The notes below the pieces were generated by a model. It did no database searches, was not told the origin of the DNA, and saw only the letters and a list, made by a program, of their open reading frames with translations. This document shows, in pieces, positions 8,646-18,800 of a DNA stretch of 64,000 nucleotides (the stretch's first letter is position 1; the number at the start of each line of letters is the position of its first letter). This DNA comes from JAAZLS01 sp964585925. GTDB taxonomy: Bacteria; Bacillota; Dethiobacteria; DTU022. The stretch is taken from contig CAZPFS010000001.1 of assembly GCA_964585925.1 (NCBI GenBank), positions 1 to 64,000 of the forward strand. Reading direction: 5' to 3'. A program made the position numbers and the translations under genes.

Positions 8646-9383
8646 TTGAAAAAATATTTAAACGTAATGCTGGTGCTGTTGGTGGTCCTCATGCTGCTGT
8701 TGAGCGCCTGCCGCGAGCCGGCGGCCGAAGGGGAGAACGGGGAGGAACCCAAGCCCACCTACAAAGAGACCATGCTGCCTTTTGAAGAACTGATCCCCGC
8801 GGAGCGGATTGTTTTTTTGCAAAATACCCTTAACTATTCCCGGGAGGGCTTCTACAACGCTGAAAATAAACCGGTTACTGAAGAGATTGCATACGACGGA
8901 GCAACAGTGGAGGCCTATCCCATGACCTACGCCCTGAATTTTCTGCACAACCCGCCAGAGGGCGATCTCATTATCCATAACAATGATGGCAGCACTGCAA
9001 CTATTGCCGCGGAAGATTTTAAGGGGCTTTATGTGCTCATAGATTTTACCGAGGACAGCCCGCCGCTGCTTTTTAATCCCCAAACCGGTGCCGAATTTAC
9101 CGACTTTTTGTTTGTCCTGACCGCCGAGGGAGAGGCTATATATTCGGTGGTCAGCGACAGCATCCACAATGCCGCCGGGATCATCGCCGCCGTAGGCTGG
9201 GATCCGGAAAAGACCTACAGATATATGGCCACGGATAAATTCTACATTCCGGTGGAACCGGCCGATCATGCCACGGGTGAGATCAGGGGCGCTCTTTCAG
9301 GCGCAATCAATGGCTCTTTCCCCGATTTGGCCATCGCCAGCGGCAAGATCAATGACGTGATCTACGTGGAAGCCATGGAATAG
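8646..9383 (+). CDS. lipoprotein of unknown function
   Basis: A 245-residue lipoprotein with a hydrophobic signal and LLSAC lipobox, followed by a Glu-rich linker. TTG 8646 follows GGGAGGG by six bases. No family is recognised. The middle part (VEAYPMTYALNFL, then DLIIHNNDGSTATI, then LLFNPQTG) can be laid over the sulfite-oxidase-like pattern of the lipoproteins at 3906 and 10630, but with low identity. The last third (GAINGSFPDLAI) is different. It directly follows the ABC ATPase gene (20 bp), so it probably belongs to the importer, for example as an accessory binding protein. Confidence 0.65.
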   Translation: MKKYLNVMLVLLVVLMLLLSACREPAAEGENGEEPKPTYKETMLPFEELIPAERIVFLQNTLNYSREGFYNAENKPVTEEIAYDGATVEAYPMTYALNFLHNPPEGDLIIHNNDGSTATIAAEDFKGLYVLIDFTEDSPPLLFNPQTGAEFTDFLFVLTAEGEAIYSVVSDSIHNAAGIIAAVGWDPEKTYRYMATDKFYIPVEPADHATGEIRGALSGAINGSFPDLAIASGKINDVIYVEAME

Positions 9384-9404
9384 GCATATGTATCGAAACT
9401 CTGG

Positions 9405-9457
9405 ATGTCCAGCTCCGGGGGCCTCGGTTTGGTTTTTCAAACGCCCCCGGGCGGACA
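9405..9457 (+). repeat. large hairpin in 230-bp intergenic region
   Basis: TGTCC (9405-9409) faces GGACA (9453-9457); inside it CCGGGGGC (9415-9422) pairs with GCCCCCGG (9443-9450), and inside that GTTTG faces CAAAC. No T run follows, so it is not a standard terminator. The rest of 9384-9614 (many GG/CC short repeats) contains no gene I can support. Confidence 0.5.
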
Positions 9458-9614
9458 CTTCGACTCACAAGTCACCGCCGGCTGGAAGGGACCGGACCGG
9501 TTAACTGTTCGGGTGGAAGGAGCAAGGCAAACGAGCAGATCATGGGAAGGTACCCAAGATTTACAGAGTTGCAAGGGGGAAAATAGTTGTTTTTGAAATT
9601 TGATGGAGGAAAAA

Positions 9615-10499
9615 ATGGATCCAATAAAATATGAACTTCTTGATTATCTTGTAAAATTCACCGATAATTCCACAAGAGTGGAAGAAATAATCATAAATCC
9701 CGGTTTTACCGGGGTACTGCTGGAGAACGATGCCATGGGGCTGGCCATGAATGTGCGCAGCAGCGGCAGTACAGATCGGAAAATCAACACTTTTTTGCAA
9801 GAAATGATCGATATGCAGGCTCTGAATGCGGCCAGTAAGATCCTGGATTGTCTGGATCGCTTTGATTCCTCAACCGGAAAGAGCCGCCTGCTCCACTCTG
9901 TCCTAGTTGCTCTCTTCAATGCCCAGTCCAAGCCCTACCTGAACAGGGAAAGCCTAAGCCACATGGGCTGCCGGGCGGAGGTGGATACAGCGCAGGCCTC
10001 GGCCGAACCCGCCGAAGAGCAGGGCCCCGCAGAAATTGTGGCTTTCGTCGGTTTTGGGGGCATGGTGCGCGGCATTTCGCTGAAAGCAAGAAAGACCTAT
10101 GTCAGCGAGCTAAACCCGGAACTCTTCTCCGCCACCAGGATCAACTCCCGGGGAATTGGGCGGGGACCCGATCGTTTTACCTTGGTCAATGCAGATCAGG
10201 CAAAAGATTGTTTTAAGGAGGCCGGCACGGTTTTTGTTACTGGATGCGCCTTGGTTACCGATACCATGGATGAAATACTTGCCCAATGCCGGGGCAAAAA
10301 TATAATAGTTTATGGAGCCACTGCCAGTTTTTTGCCGCAACCGCTTCTAAATAGGGGGGTCAAACTGATCCGGGCCACGGATATTCGAGATGCGTCCCTG
10401 ATGGTGGACCTGCTTGTGAATTGTGCGGGGACCGTGGAACGCTTCTTTTCGCAGGCCTGCAAAAACCTGGTGATTAGGGCTCTGCCGCCGCTGAGCTGA
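9615..10499 (+). CDS. DUF4213/DUF364 putative heavy-metal chelation protein
   Basis: A 294-residue cytosolic protein. The C-terminal half matches the DUF364 'putative heavy-metal chelation' pattern: AFVGFGGMVRGI, YVSELNPEL, FVTGCALVTDTMDEIL and IVYGATASFLPQPLLNRGV, a Rossmann-like domain. The N-terminal ~100 residues have the DUF4213-like start. ATG 9615 has GGAGG five bases upstream; the in-frame TTG 9600 and ATG 9603 overlap that site and are less likely. Proteins of this family are often found beside metal-chelate ABC importers, which fits here. Its biochemical activity is not established. Confidence 0.75.
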   Translation: MDPIKYELLDYLVKFTDNSTRVEEIIINPGFTGVLLENDAMGLAMNVRSSGSTDRKINTFLQEMIDMQALNAASKILDCLDRFDSSTGKSRLLHSVLVALFNAQSKPYLNRESLSHMGCRAEVDTAQASAEPAEEQGPAEIVAFVGFGGMVRGISLKARKTYVSELNPELFSATRINSRGIGRGPDRFTLVNADQAKDCFKEAGTVFVTGCALVTDTMDEILAQCRGKNIIVYGATASFLPQPLLNRGVKLIRATDIRDASLMVDLLVNCAGTVERFFSQACKNLVIRALPPLS

Positions 10500-10629
10500 T
10501 CTTTACACATTTTGGCCGGCAGAGCCGCATAATCTCAGTTGGGTAGAACTTTTAGCGTCTTTAACAGATTCTTTCTTCAGCAAATATTTGGAAGATCTGC
10601 TGCAAATACCGAAATTTGGAGGGAAAATT

Positions 10630-11625
10630 TTGCCAGATAGAGCCAAATCCATATTGATGATCATGTTTTCCCTGGTATTTATCCTGTTTAACATCTGCGG
10701 ATGTACCGGGACGGAGGACGCCCTGCCGCCAGAAGGGGAGGAGGGAGGGGCCATAACCATTTATGGACTGCCACAAGGTGTACAAACCATGAATCTGGAG
10801 GAAATCAAGACCTTGCCGGCCATATCGGGCGAGGCGGCCGCCATGGATAAAGAAGGCAATGAACATAGCTTGTCTTATGAGGGCCCGGAGCTGGGCAGCC
10901 TGCTTGAAAAATTTGGATCGAGCAAGAAGCAATTTGAAGGTGTGAGGCTCACTGCTGTTGATGGCTACAGTGTGGAATTGCCCGCCGATGTACTGGCCGG
11001 CCGGGATGTGATCCTGGCCTACCTGCTTGACGGCAAAGAAACCCAGGGTGGCTTGCAGTCAGTGGTGCCGGGGGAAACAGCAATTTACTGGGTCAGGGAA
11101 TTGGCAGAGATTCAACTGCTGACCAGCTCCGGGATCGAACCTGCAGAGCAATTGACCCTGATCGAAGATATTCTGCCGGCAATCGGGCCGAAAATGTTTA
11201 TGGTTGATGGTAATGAGGAAATCGTAATAAACATAAATGACATTCTGCACATTGATCAAAAAACTCGGGTCTTTCTTCTGGCTACCGATGGTTTATGCAA
11301 AGCCGAGCTTCTCAATACGGATCGGTGGGATTATTATGTGCAACTCAGCGGAGAGGAAGCACCTGTTTTCTTTTCCCCCGGGCTGCCCAAGAGCATGAGC
11401 GTCAGAAATTTGGCCGCCATCATAGGCAAGAGGCAAGCCTTTCTCTTTCTTTCGGCTTTTGGTAACTTTCCGGTCAAGGGAAGCAAGGTGTTATCACTGC
11501 TGGATCAGTATTTGGAGGAGGGTGATCTGATATTGTCCCTGTCATCGGGAAAGCGGGCTGTCGCCAGAAATGACTTCAAAGACAAGGTTATCTCTGTAAT
11601 TGATGGCAGATTGATGATTGAATGA
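10630..11625 (+). CDS. lipoprotein with sulfite-oxidase-like domain plus second domain
   Basis: A 331-residue lipoprotein: hydrophobic signal, lipobox ICGC, then a Glu/Gly linker. Residues about 40-160 repeat the fold of the lipoprotein at 3906: LSYEGPELGSLLEKFG, LTAVDGYSVEL, VILAYLLDG and YWVRELAEI. The C-terminal half (about 180-331) looks like a second, more divergent copy: FLLATDGLCKAEL, and later LSLLDQYLEEGD. No cysteine lies where the molybdenum ligand would be. The start is TTG 10630 with GGAGGG six bases upstream; the frame is open back to ATG 10588, which lacks a site. The role is unknown; the context points to metal or metal-cofactor handling outside the cell. Confidence 0.7.
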   Translation: MPDRAKSILMIMFSLVFILFNICGCTGTEDALPPEGEEGGAITIYGLPQGVQTMNLEEIKTLPAISGEAAAMDKEGNEHSLSYEGPELGSLLEKFGSSKKQFEGVRLTAVDGYSVELPADVLAGRDVILAYLLDGKETQGGLQSVVPGETAIYWVRELAEIQLLTSSGIEPAEQLTLIEDILPAIGPKMFMVDGNEEIVININDILHIDQKTRVFLLATDGLCKAELLNTDRWDYYVQLSGEEAPVFFSPGLPKSMSVRNLAAIIGKRQAFLFLSAFGNFPVKGSKVLSLLDQYLEEGDLILSLSSGKRAVARNDFKDKVISVIDGRLMIE

Positions 11626-11634
11626 GGTTAAAAA

Positions 11635-11865
11635 TTGGCGGCAGAGACTTTGATGAAATGTTCCGCTCTATTGATTATAACCTGCTTGTTCAGTCTGGTT
11701 TCCCCTTTCCTTTTTATGTCTATAAATATTATAGTTGATTACAAAGCGGTGATCTACAACCAGATGTGAAGGGAATTGTACGAAAATGGGAGAATAATTG
11801 CCGATGATACGGGAGGATTTTACAGTTTAGGGGTTGATTTGAAGGTAATTGGGGGGCCGCAGTAG
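11635..11865 (+). pseudogene. small membrane-protein ORF with in-frame TGA
   Basis: Directly after the lipoprotein gene (GAGG overlapping its stop, seven bases, TTG 11635; or ATG 11653) a frame encodes a hydrophobic segment ALLIITCLFSLVSPFLFM and then INIIVDYKAVIYNQM, where TGA (11767-11769) interrupts it. The same frame continues for 31 codons (RELYENGRIIADDTGG...) to TAG 11863-11865. The natural-looking sequence after the TGA suggests a nonsense mutation in a 76-codon gene, or less likely selenocysteine. If TGA is a true stop, the product is a 44-residue membrane peptide. No family recognised. The remaining 80 bp up to recC show nothing clear. Confidence 0.4.
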
Positions 11866-11945
11866 AATTTATTTTATAAATATAGCCCGCACAGGAATTA
11901 ACAGTATTATAAATCCCACATAGCTGATTAAGGCAGGGCCATGAG

Positions 11946-14900
11946 ATGATTAAACTTATTTATTCCAATAAAACGGAGCGCCTGCTGGAGGAACTGGCCG
12001 GTGACCTCCGGGAATGGCGGGAGGGCGGGGGGACTCACCCGCTGGAGCCGGTAGAGCTGGTGGTGCCCAACCAGAACATGGAGACCTGGGTAGGTCTGGG
12101 TCTGGCTCAGCTGACCGGTGTGGCCGCCAACCTCCGCTTCAGCCGGCTCAACCGCTTTATCGGCGGATTGGTCGGCAAGGCCTGCCCCGGCGAATTAAAA
12201 CTAGTCGATCTCGATATTGTGGAGGCGGCCCTGCTGGCGGTGCTGATGGATGACCAGTTCTTGGAATCGCCCGCACTGGGGCCGGTAAAGCTTTACCTGC
12301 AGAGCTCTGGAACCGGTGGCGCCGAGGAGACCCTGATCGGCTTTGATGCCTCTCTGGCGCCGGACGGAGAGGATTTGCGCCGGGTTCAACTGGCGGCCCG
12401 GATGGCTTTTCTTTTTCAGGAATACGGTTTTTCACGGCCGGAGATGATCGCCGCCTGGCGGGATGATCGCCCCGCAGGGCAGATGGCGGGCCTATTCGGC
12501 GCATCTTATGCCGATCCGGCGGCGATTGACCCTGCGGCAGGCAGCACGGTGGCCTGGCAATGCGCTCTGTGGCGGGCGATCTTGGGCCGCGGCGGTCTGC
12601 TGGAAGCAAACCCGCCGGAGGGGGGCGGACGCTGGGTAACTATGGATCAGCTGCCCTTCGAAGAAAGACTCTTTGAAAATATCGGCAAGATCGGGCTGCC
12701 CCCGGTATATATCTTCGGGATCTCCTATATGGCCCTCATCTTCCAGCAACTGTTTTCCAGACTGGGGGAAGTTATTCATTTGAAAATCTATAACCTGAAC
12801 CCCTGTGCCGAATTCTGGCAGGATGTGGAAAGCCCGCGGGGTTATCATCTCCGGGTCAAGGAAGAGCTGCTGCGGCGAGAAAGGCTTTCCCCGGAGGAAA
12901 GCGAAGATCCGGATCCCTTTGGACTCTATGCCCGGGACAACCCGGCCCTTCTTTACTGGGGTCGACCCGGCGGGGAGCACTTGCGTTATCTGGGTGATCT
13001 CACCGGCCATGATTTTCTAGATGCCTTTGAGGATCCTACCGACCGAGGCGGGGGGTTGCTGCAGCAGTTGCAACTGGATATACTCAATCGAACTCCGGAA
13101 GGAGATCTGGGCCGGGATTTGGATGCTGCCGGAATTTACTGCACACCATCTGAAGATTCGGCCATGACCGGGGATACTGCCGGGGAGGGGGACATCCCTG
13201 CACCCGGAAGTAAAGTCGTTCCCGGTGCGGGACAGGCGGATGATACAATCAGGGTAATCGCCGCTCCATCGGCGCGCAGAGAAGTGGAATGGGTTGCAGA
13301 CGAAATATGGAGGCTGATGCGCGAAGATCATGGGCCTCCGGGGGAAGGGCCCCTCAGGCTCAGCGATCTGGCGATTATTGTGAATGGGGCAGAACAGGAT
13401 CTGTATTTGCCCCTGATCCAGGCGGTTTTTGCGGCTTGTCACGATTTGCCCTGCACCATCTCCGATCTGCCCGCCGGCTCCGGCAGCCGACTGGTGGAGG
13501 CGATGAATCTTATCTTGAAACTCCCCTTCGGTCGTTTTACCCGCTCCGAGGTGCTGACGCTGATGGGACACCCCTCTTTGATCGGGAATCTCGGTGATCT
13601 GGCCGCGGAGGACCTGGCCGCATTGGCGGATCGGTTGGGGATCATTTTCGGGGGGGATCACCGGGATCATCTGGGCACTTACATAGAAGAAGATATTTTC
13701 AACTGGGATCAGGGGATCCGCCGGCTGGCCCTGGGCGCATTCATGACCGGTGAAAAGAGCGGTGAAAAACGAATTTTTGAAACTTCAGCCGGGAGGTGGC
13801 TGGTGGAGGAGAGCTACGCCCACGGGACTGCCGCCGCGGCGCGTTTCGGCCTGCTGGCCCGCTCCCTGCTGGCTGACGCCCGTTTTGTGCGCGGTCAAAA
13901 GATGACCTTGGAGAAATGGGCTGAATTTTATTATTCCCAGATGGAGACCTACCTGATCACCGGATCGGGAACCGATGACGGGGAACGTCTTCTGATGAGA
14001 GCTGCCCTTGGAAGGCTGGAAACCATGGATCTGGGCCAGCCGGTCAGCGGCCGGGCTGCCGCCGAAATAGCCTTGCGCACCTTGGAATCGTTGATCGGCA
14101 GCCGGGGGCACTACCTGACCGAAGGGGTCACCGTTTCTACCTTTCTGCCCATGCGGGCCATCCCCTTCCGGGTGGTATTCCTGTTGGGACTGGGGGAGGG
14201 GCTTTTCCCGGCCTCGGGTCAGAGGGATGCCCTGGATCTGCGGGCAGTTAAACGCCGTGTGGGCGATGTGGATCCCTCCGAAAGGGATCGCTACATGTTC
14301 CTGGAGACACTGCTCTGTACCAGGGAAAAACTCTATCTCTCCTACGTGGCCCGTGATGAACATACCGGCGATCCCCGGCAGCCTTCGGCAGTCGTCCAGG
14401 AACTGTTGCATATTCTCAAAACCGGCTACCTGGGTCGGGAGGGGATTAAACTTTTAAGCGTTGATCCTCCCCTGCAACTTCGCCGCTATGATGAAGCGTT
14501 GGACCGGCTGGATACCTTTTTTGACGAGGCGCGGGTTGAGGCTCAGGTTCAGGGGATCGCCCGGGAGTGGAAAAACCTGGGTCGGCCGGAAAAAAGCGAA
14601 AAAGCCGCCGATGTACTGGCGCGAATCCGGCAGGAGCTGGACAAGACGCATTGGGAAGCCCTGTCGGAATTGCTGGCCCTTCCCGGAAAACCACCGGCGG
14701 CAGCCGCAGTTACGGCCGCTGCCGGGCTGGCCTGCAACATGGGGAAAGGCAAACAGGAGGCGCCGGTCTCTATCTCCATACCGGTGCTCAGGCGCTTCCT
14801 GGAATGTCCCCTGCAGGGATGGGCCTCCGCCCAGCTGGGATTGACCGAGGTGGAGGATGATCTCATCGACCGGGAGGAAGAGGATTTTGAAATCAACCGG

Positions 14901-15830
14901 CTTACGGAGAACCGGCTTTTAACGGGACTGTTTTTTGATGTGGCCAGTGGCAATTACCCGGATCTGGAAGCGCTCTACAATGAACGCCTGCTGAGGCTTC
15001 ACCTGTCGGGAAAGATCCCTGCCGGGGATCTGGGGCAGGCCTTGCGGGGGCGGCACCTGTCGATTCTGGAGGGTTGGCTCTCCCGGTTGAGCGAGCTTGC
15101 CGGCCGGAAAGCGGGGCAGGGCGGCAGTGCCGGTCCCCCGGATCTCTTTCGGATTCGCCTGGGACACTCATCGCGAAAAGACTCCGCCGAGCTGGTCTGT
15201 GATCCGCTGCTCCTGGAGGTGCCCTGCACCGGCCCCGAAAACACTGAACGGATTGTTCAGGTGCGGATCAGCGGCCTCACCGAAGGTTTGCTTGACAACC
15301 GCCTGATCGCCATCTCCCCGGTAATTCGGAAAGCACCCCGGGCCGGCTACACGAAAGATACAATAGCAAATTTCCGATATTTTCTGCGGGGGGCGATCAC
15401 CTTAGCCATCCTGGCCGCTACGGGTCAGGCCGGCCATTCGGAGCGGCAGGCCCTGGCTCTATACGCGGATGGGAAAAACGATCCCGGCGAACTGCGATTC
15501 CGCCTGAGGCCGCCCGATCCCGGAAAGGCCCGGGCCTGGTTGTCCGCTCTGGCCGCCGACCTTCTCTCGGGTCACCATGCCTACCTGCTGCCCTGCGAGG
15601 CCGTTTATCAGGAATTCAGTGAACGGGGCCGGGGTTCCCGGGCGGACGGGGATCGCCTTCGGGAACTGATCCGGGAGGCGTCTGAAAATGAATGGGCCTG
15701 GTTTTCCAGCCTCTGGGGGCCGGTGCCCCAACCCCGGCTCTACGACCCGCCCGCTGCCGGGGAGGCAGCCCGTATGGTTGAGCGGAGGTTTGAACCCTTG
15801 TTTGCTGAAATCCTGGAAGGAGAGCTTTGA
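11946..15830 (+). CDS. recC: exodeoxyribonuclease V gamma subunit
   Basis: Chi-recognition and strand-splitting subunit of the RecBCD helicase-nuclease. 1294 residues, somewhat longer than the E. coli protein. The N-terminus (IYSNKTERLLEELA, VVPNQNMETWVGLGLAQLTGVAANLRF) is the typical RecC opening with an inactive helicase fold. The middle contains VTVSTFLPMRAIPFRVVFLLG and LGEGLFP, the RecC/AddB-type motif. The C-terminal part corresponds to the inactive nuclease-like domain. It starts the recC-recB-recD-alkA unit; the recB start lies two bases after its stop. No strong promoter is seen upstream. RecBCD is uncommon in Firmicutes. Confidence 0.9.
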   Translation: MIKLIYSNKTERLLEELAGDLREWREGGGTHPLEPVELVVPNQNMETWVGLGLAQLTGVAANLRFSRLNRFIGGLVGKACPGELKLVDLDIVEAALLAVLMDDQFLESPALGPVKLYLQSSGTGGAEETLIGFDASLAPDGEDLRRVQLAARMAFLFQEYGFSRPEMIAAWRDDRPAGQMAGLFGASYADPAAIDPAAGSTVAWQCALWRAILGRGGLLEANPPEGGGRWVTMDQLPFEERLFENIGKIGLPPVYIFGISYMALIFQQLFSRLGEVIHLKIYNLNPCAEFWQDVESPRGYHLRVKEELLRRERLSPEESEDPDPFGLYARDNPALLYWGRPGGEHLRYLGDLTGHDFLDAFEDPTDRGGGLLQQLQLDILNRTPEGDLGRDLDAAGIYCTPSEDSAMTGDTAGEGDIPAPGSKVVPGAGQADDTIRVIAAPSARREVEWVADEIWRLMREDHGPPGEGPLRLSDLAIIVNGAEQDLYLPLIQAVFAACHDLPCTISDLPAGSGSRLVEAMNLILKLPFGRFTRSEVLTLMGHPSLIGNLGDLAAEDLAALADRLGIIFGGDHRDHLGTYIEEDIFNWDQGIRRLALGAFMTGEKSGEKRIFETSAGRWLVEESYAHGTAAAARFGLLARSLLADARFVRGQKMTLEKWAEFYYSQMETYLITGSGTDDGERLLMRAALGRLETMDLGQPVSGRAAAEIALRTLESLIGSRGHYLTEGVTVSTFLPMRAIPFRVVFLLGLGEGLFPASGQRDALDLRAVKRRVGDVDPSERDRYMFLETLLCTREKLYLSYVARDEHTGDPRQPSAVVQELLHILKTGYLGREGIKLLSVDPPLQLRRYDEALDRLDTFFDEARVEAQVQGIAREWKNLGRPEKSEKAADVLARIRQELDKTHWEALSELLALPGKPPAAAAVTAAAGLACNMGKGKQEAPVSISIPVLRRFLECPLQGWASAQLGLTEVEDDLIDREEEDFEINRLTENRLLTGLFFDVASGNYPDLEALYNERLLRLHLSGKIPAGDLGQALRGRHLSILEGWLSRLSELAGRKAGQGGSAGPPDLFRIRLGHSSRKDSAELVCDPLLLEVPCTGPENTERIVQVRISGLTEGLLDNRLIAISPVIRKAPRAGYTKDTIANFRYFLRGAITLAILAATGQAGHSERQALALYADGKNDPGELRFRLRPPDPGKARAWLSALAADLLSGHHAYLLPCEAVYQEFSERGRGSRADGDRLRELIREASENEWAWFSSLWGPVPQPRLYDPPAAGEAARMVERRFEPLFAEILEGEL

Positions 15831-15832
15831 CC

Positions 15833-18800
15833 ATGGGTATTACTTATTTCCCCAGGCCGGAGATCCTGAGCCAGAACAGCTTGCGGCGGGGACATGCGAT
15901 CATCGAAGCCTCTGCGGGAACGGGCAAGACCTTCACCCTGGAACACCTGGTGTTGGACCTGATCATCAACAACCTGGCCGGTGTGGAACAGGTGCTGGTG
16001 GTCACCTTCACCGATGCCGCCACCCGTGAGCTCCGGGAAAGGATCCGTTCCCTGATCCGCCGGGTCTGCGATCAGGGAACGGCGGTGAGACCCGAGGCGA
16101 AGACGGATCATTGCTGGGAGATTAACGATGCTACCCGGGGTCGTCTGCAGGAGGCCCTGTTTCGCTTCGACGGGGCGGCCATCTCCACCATCCACGGATT
16201 CTGTCAGCGGATTCTTACCGAACAGGCCTTTTTGGGGGGGCGTCTTTTCAATCAGGAGCACCGAAATGGACCGGAGCTGTTCGGACTGGCCTTTCGGGAG
16301 GAGCTGCGCTTGGCCCTGGCGGAAAAAAAGAGCCCGGTTGGCATTGCCCTCGGGGCATGGATTGCCGAGGGAAAGACCACCGAGCAGCTGCAGGAACTGT
16401 TATATGGCTGCTATCGGGAGGGTTGCCCCGATCGCTCCCTGCTCACACCCGAGTGGGACCCGCAAGCTTTTGAAAAGATCCTGGCGAACCTGCCCTCGCG
16501 GGATGTTCTGCAAACAGAAATCCGGGCGGTGTTTACAGATAAAAATTCCATCGGGGGTTATGATCGGCTGATCGAAAAACTATTCGAGGCCCTGGCTACC
16601 CCCTCATCACCACGGAATGCGGCCTTGCCGATCGGCACCCTGGCGTCGCAGCTTCTCGAGTGGGCGGGAGGGGATTGCAGTATAAACAGGGTAAAAACCT
16701 CCCGGATCGATCACCTTCTACGGATTTCCACCGAAGATGCGGCTTCCCCCTCCATCCAGAATCTGACCGGGCAGTTGAATGAAGCGATCCGGCGAGCAGC
16801 CCGGGAGTGCAGTTTTTTCGTGTACCGGTTGTTGCCGCGGGTGCAAAGAAGGCTCAAGGCGAGAAAGCTGGCCCTGGGTCTGATGGATTACGATGACATG
16901 CTGCTCGGTGTTCAGGAAGCGCTCCGCGGGGAAAACGCTCCGGTGTTGCTGGAGGCTCTGCGCAAACGCTGGAAATTCGCCCTGGTGGATGAGTTTCAGG
17001 ACACAGATCCGGTACAGTGGGATATATTTAGAAGGATTTTTGTGGAGGAAACGGACAGTCATCATCTTTACGTGATCGGTGATCCTAAGCAGGCCATCTA
17101 TGGTTTCAGGGGCGCCGATGTCCACACCTACCGGGCAGCCCGGGATCATCTGATAAAAGACTATAAAGCATCCCGCCTGTCGCTCAAAGAGAATTACCGC
17201 TCCACCAGGAATATAATCGATGCGGTAAACGCCATTCTTACCGTCACCGGCGGCACCAAAAGCAGCTTTTTCAGTGGGCTGAATCGCTATGACGAACCGG
17301 TAAAATGCGGGGATGAATCCTGTTTTGCTATGGAAAGTGATCGCTTGGCGGTGCCGGTTCAGCTGATCCACCTCTACGAAGAGGGGCGAAAGATGAACGC
17401 CGATTCACTGAAACGGGGGCTGGCCAATTTTATGGCCACCGAGATCAAGCGCCTGACCGGTCCCCGGGAGGGACTCTTCGTGGGCCGGGGGGGCCAAGCG
17501 GCGCGACCGATCAGGTTAAACGACATCCATATCCTGACCCGCTCCGGCCGGGAGGGACGCCAGATCGGTGAAGTTCTGCGGCGCCACAATATTCATCACG
17601 CCTTCTACAAGCTGGATGGTCTCTTCACCACCGCCGAAGCAGAGGATATCTACCGGCTGTTGACCGCCATAGAATCGCCCCGCGATCCGGCCCGCCGGAT
17701 GGCCGCCTGGCTGACACCTTTCTTTGGGGTCCCCCTGGAGGAACTTCCCGGCTGGCAGATGGTAGGAGAACATCATCCGCTGATGGCTCGTCTTCTCGGG
17801 TGGAAAAGACTGGCCGCCGCCGGAGACTGGGCCGGTCTGTTTGAGGAGATCATGACCACCTCCGGCCTGATCCGGCGCCTTATTTTTTGGGATGGGGAAC
17901 GGGAACTGACCAACTACCAGCACCTGTTTGAAATCTTGCAGAGGGAGATAAGCTCTAGCCCGGTTACCTTGCCCGAACTGGCCCGCTCGTTAAAGGCGCG
18001 CATCGACGGGCGAAAGTTAGCGGAAGGCCGGGAGGGGGACATGCAACGCCTGGAGACCGACAAGGAAGCGGTGCAGATTCTGACCATGCACAAGGCCAAG
18101 GGGCTGGAGGCGGAGGTGATCTTTGTAGCCGGCGGGTTTGGCCATCCCCGCAGCAATGATCTGGAGCTGAAAATCTATCACCGGGACGGAAGACGCTGCC
18201 TGCATATCGGTAAAGCCGTCGGTGAAATCAAGGCGGCTATCCAGGAAGAGGAACGCCAGGAAAACCAGAGGCTGGCCTACGTGGCCCTAACCAGGGCCCG
18301 TTCCCGGCTGTACCTGCCCTATTTCGGTCCGGCGCCGGAAGGCAGTCCAAAAGATCGTTTTTACGGCTATGGACAGTTGGGCGATTTTTACAAAGGGGTT
18401 GAAGAACAACTGGAACGTTTGGCCAACCGGGGAGGTTTTGACCGGGAGCTGTTTGCTCTTAGGGCTGCATCGTGCCGCATACGCCCCGCCAGGGAGAAGG
18501 GGGGAGGGGAAATTCGGCCGGATTGGGGGGCCGAACTGCTGGCAAAACCTGTGACCAGGGCAGAGGAGGCGCAGCGGATCAAAAAGGATCGCCGCGGTGT
18601 CCTGCTGACCAGCTATACCCGCATGAAGCAAGATGCCTACCGGGTGCTTTTTCACCTGCAGGAAGACGGTGTACAGGATTGGCGCGGCGAAAAGGGAGAT
18701 GAGGAGACGATCGAAAACCTGACTGCCGTTTTGAGCCCGTCGGCAGATGGTTTGAGTGATTCAGAGCTTCCGGGAGGACGGGAAACCGGTATTTTTCTGC

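Noticed and set aside
9405..9596. 63-residue plus-strand open frame
   Set aside because: Runs through the hairpin region with Gly/Arg/Ser-rich composition; no ribosome site for its ATG.
13017..13670. 217-residue minus-strand open frame, and similar long frames at 13785-14411 and 15740-16261
   Set aside because: Shadows of recC/recB caused by high GC; no start signals or domain patterns.
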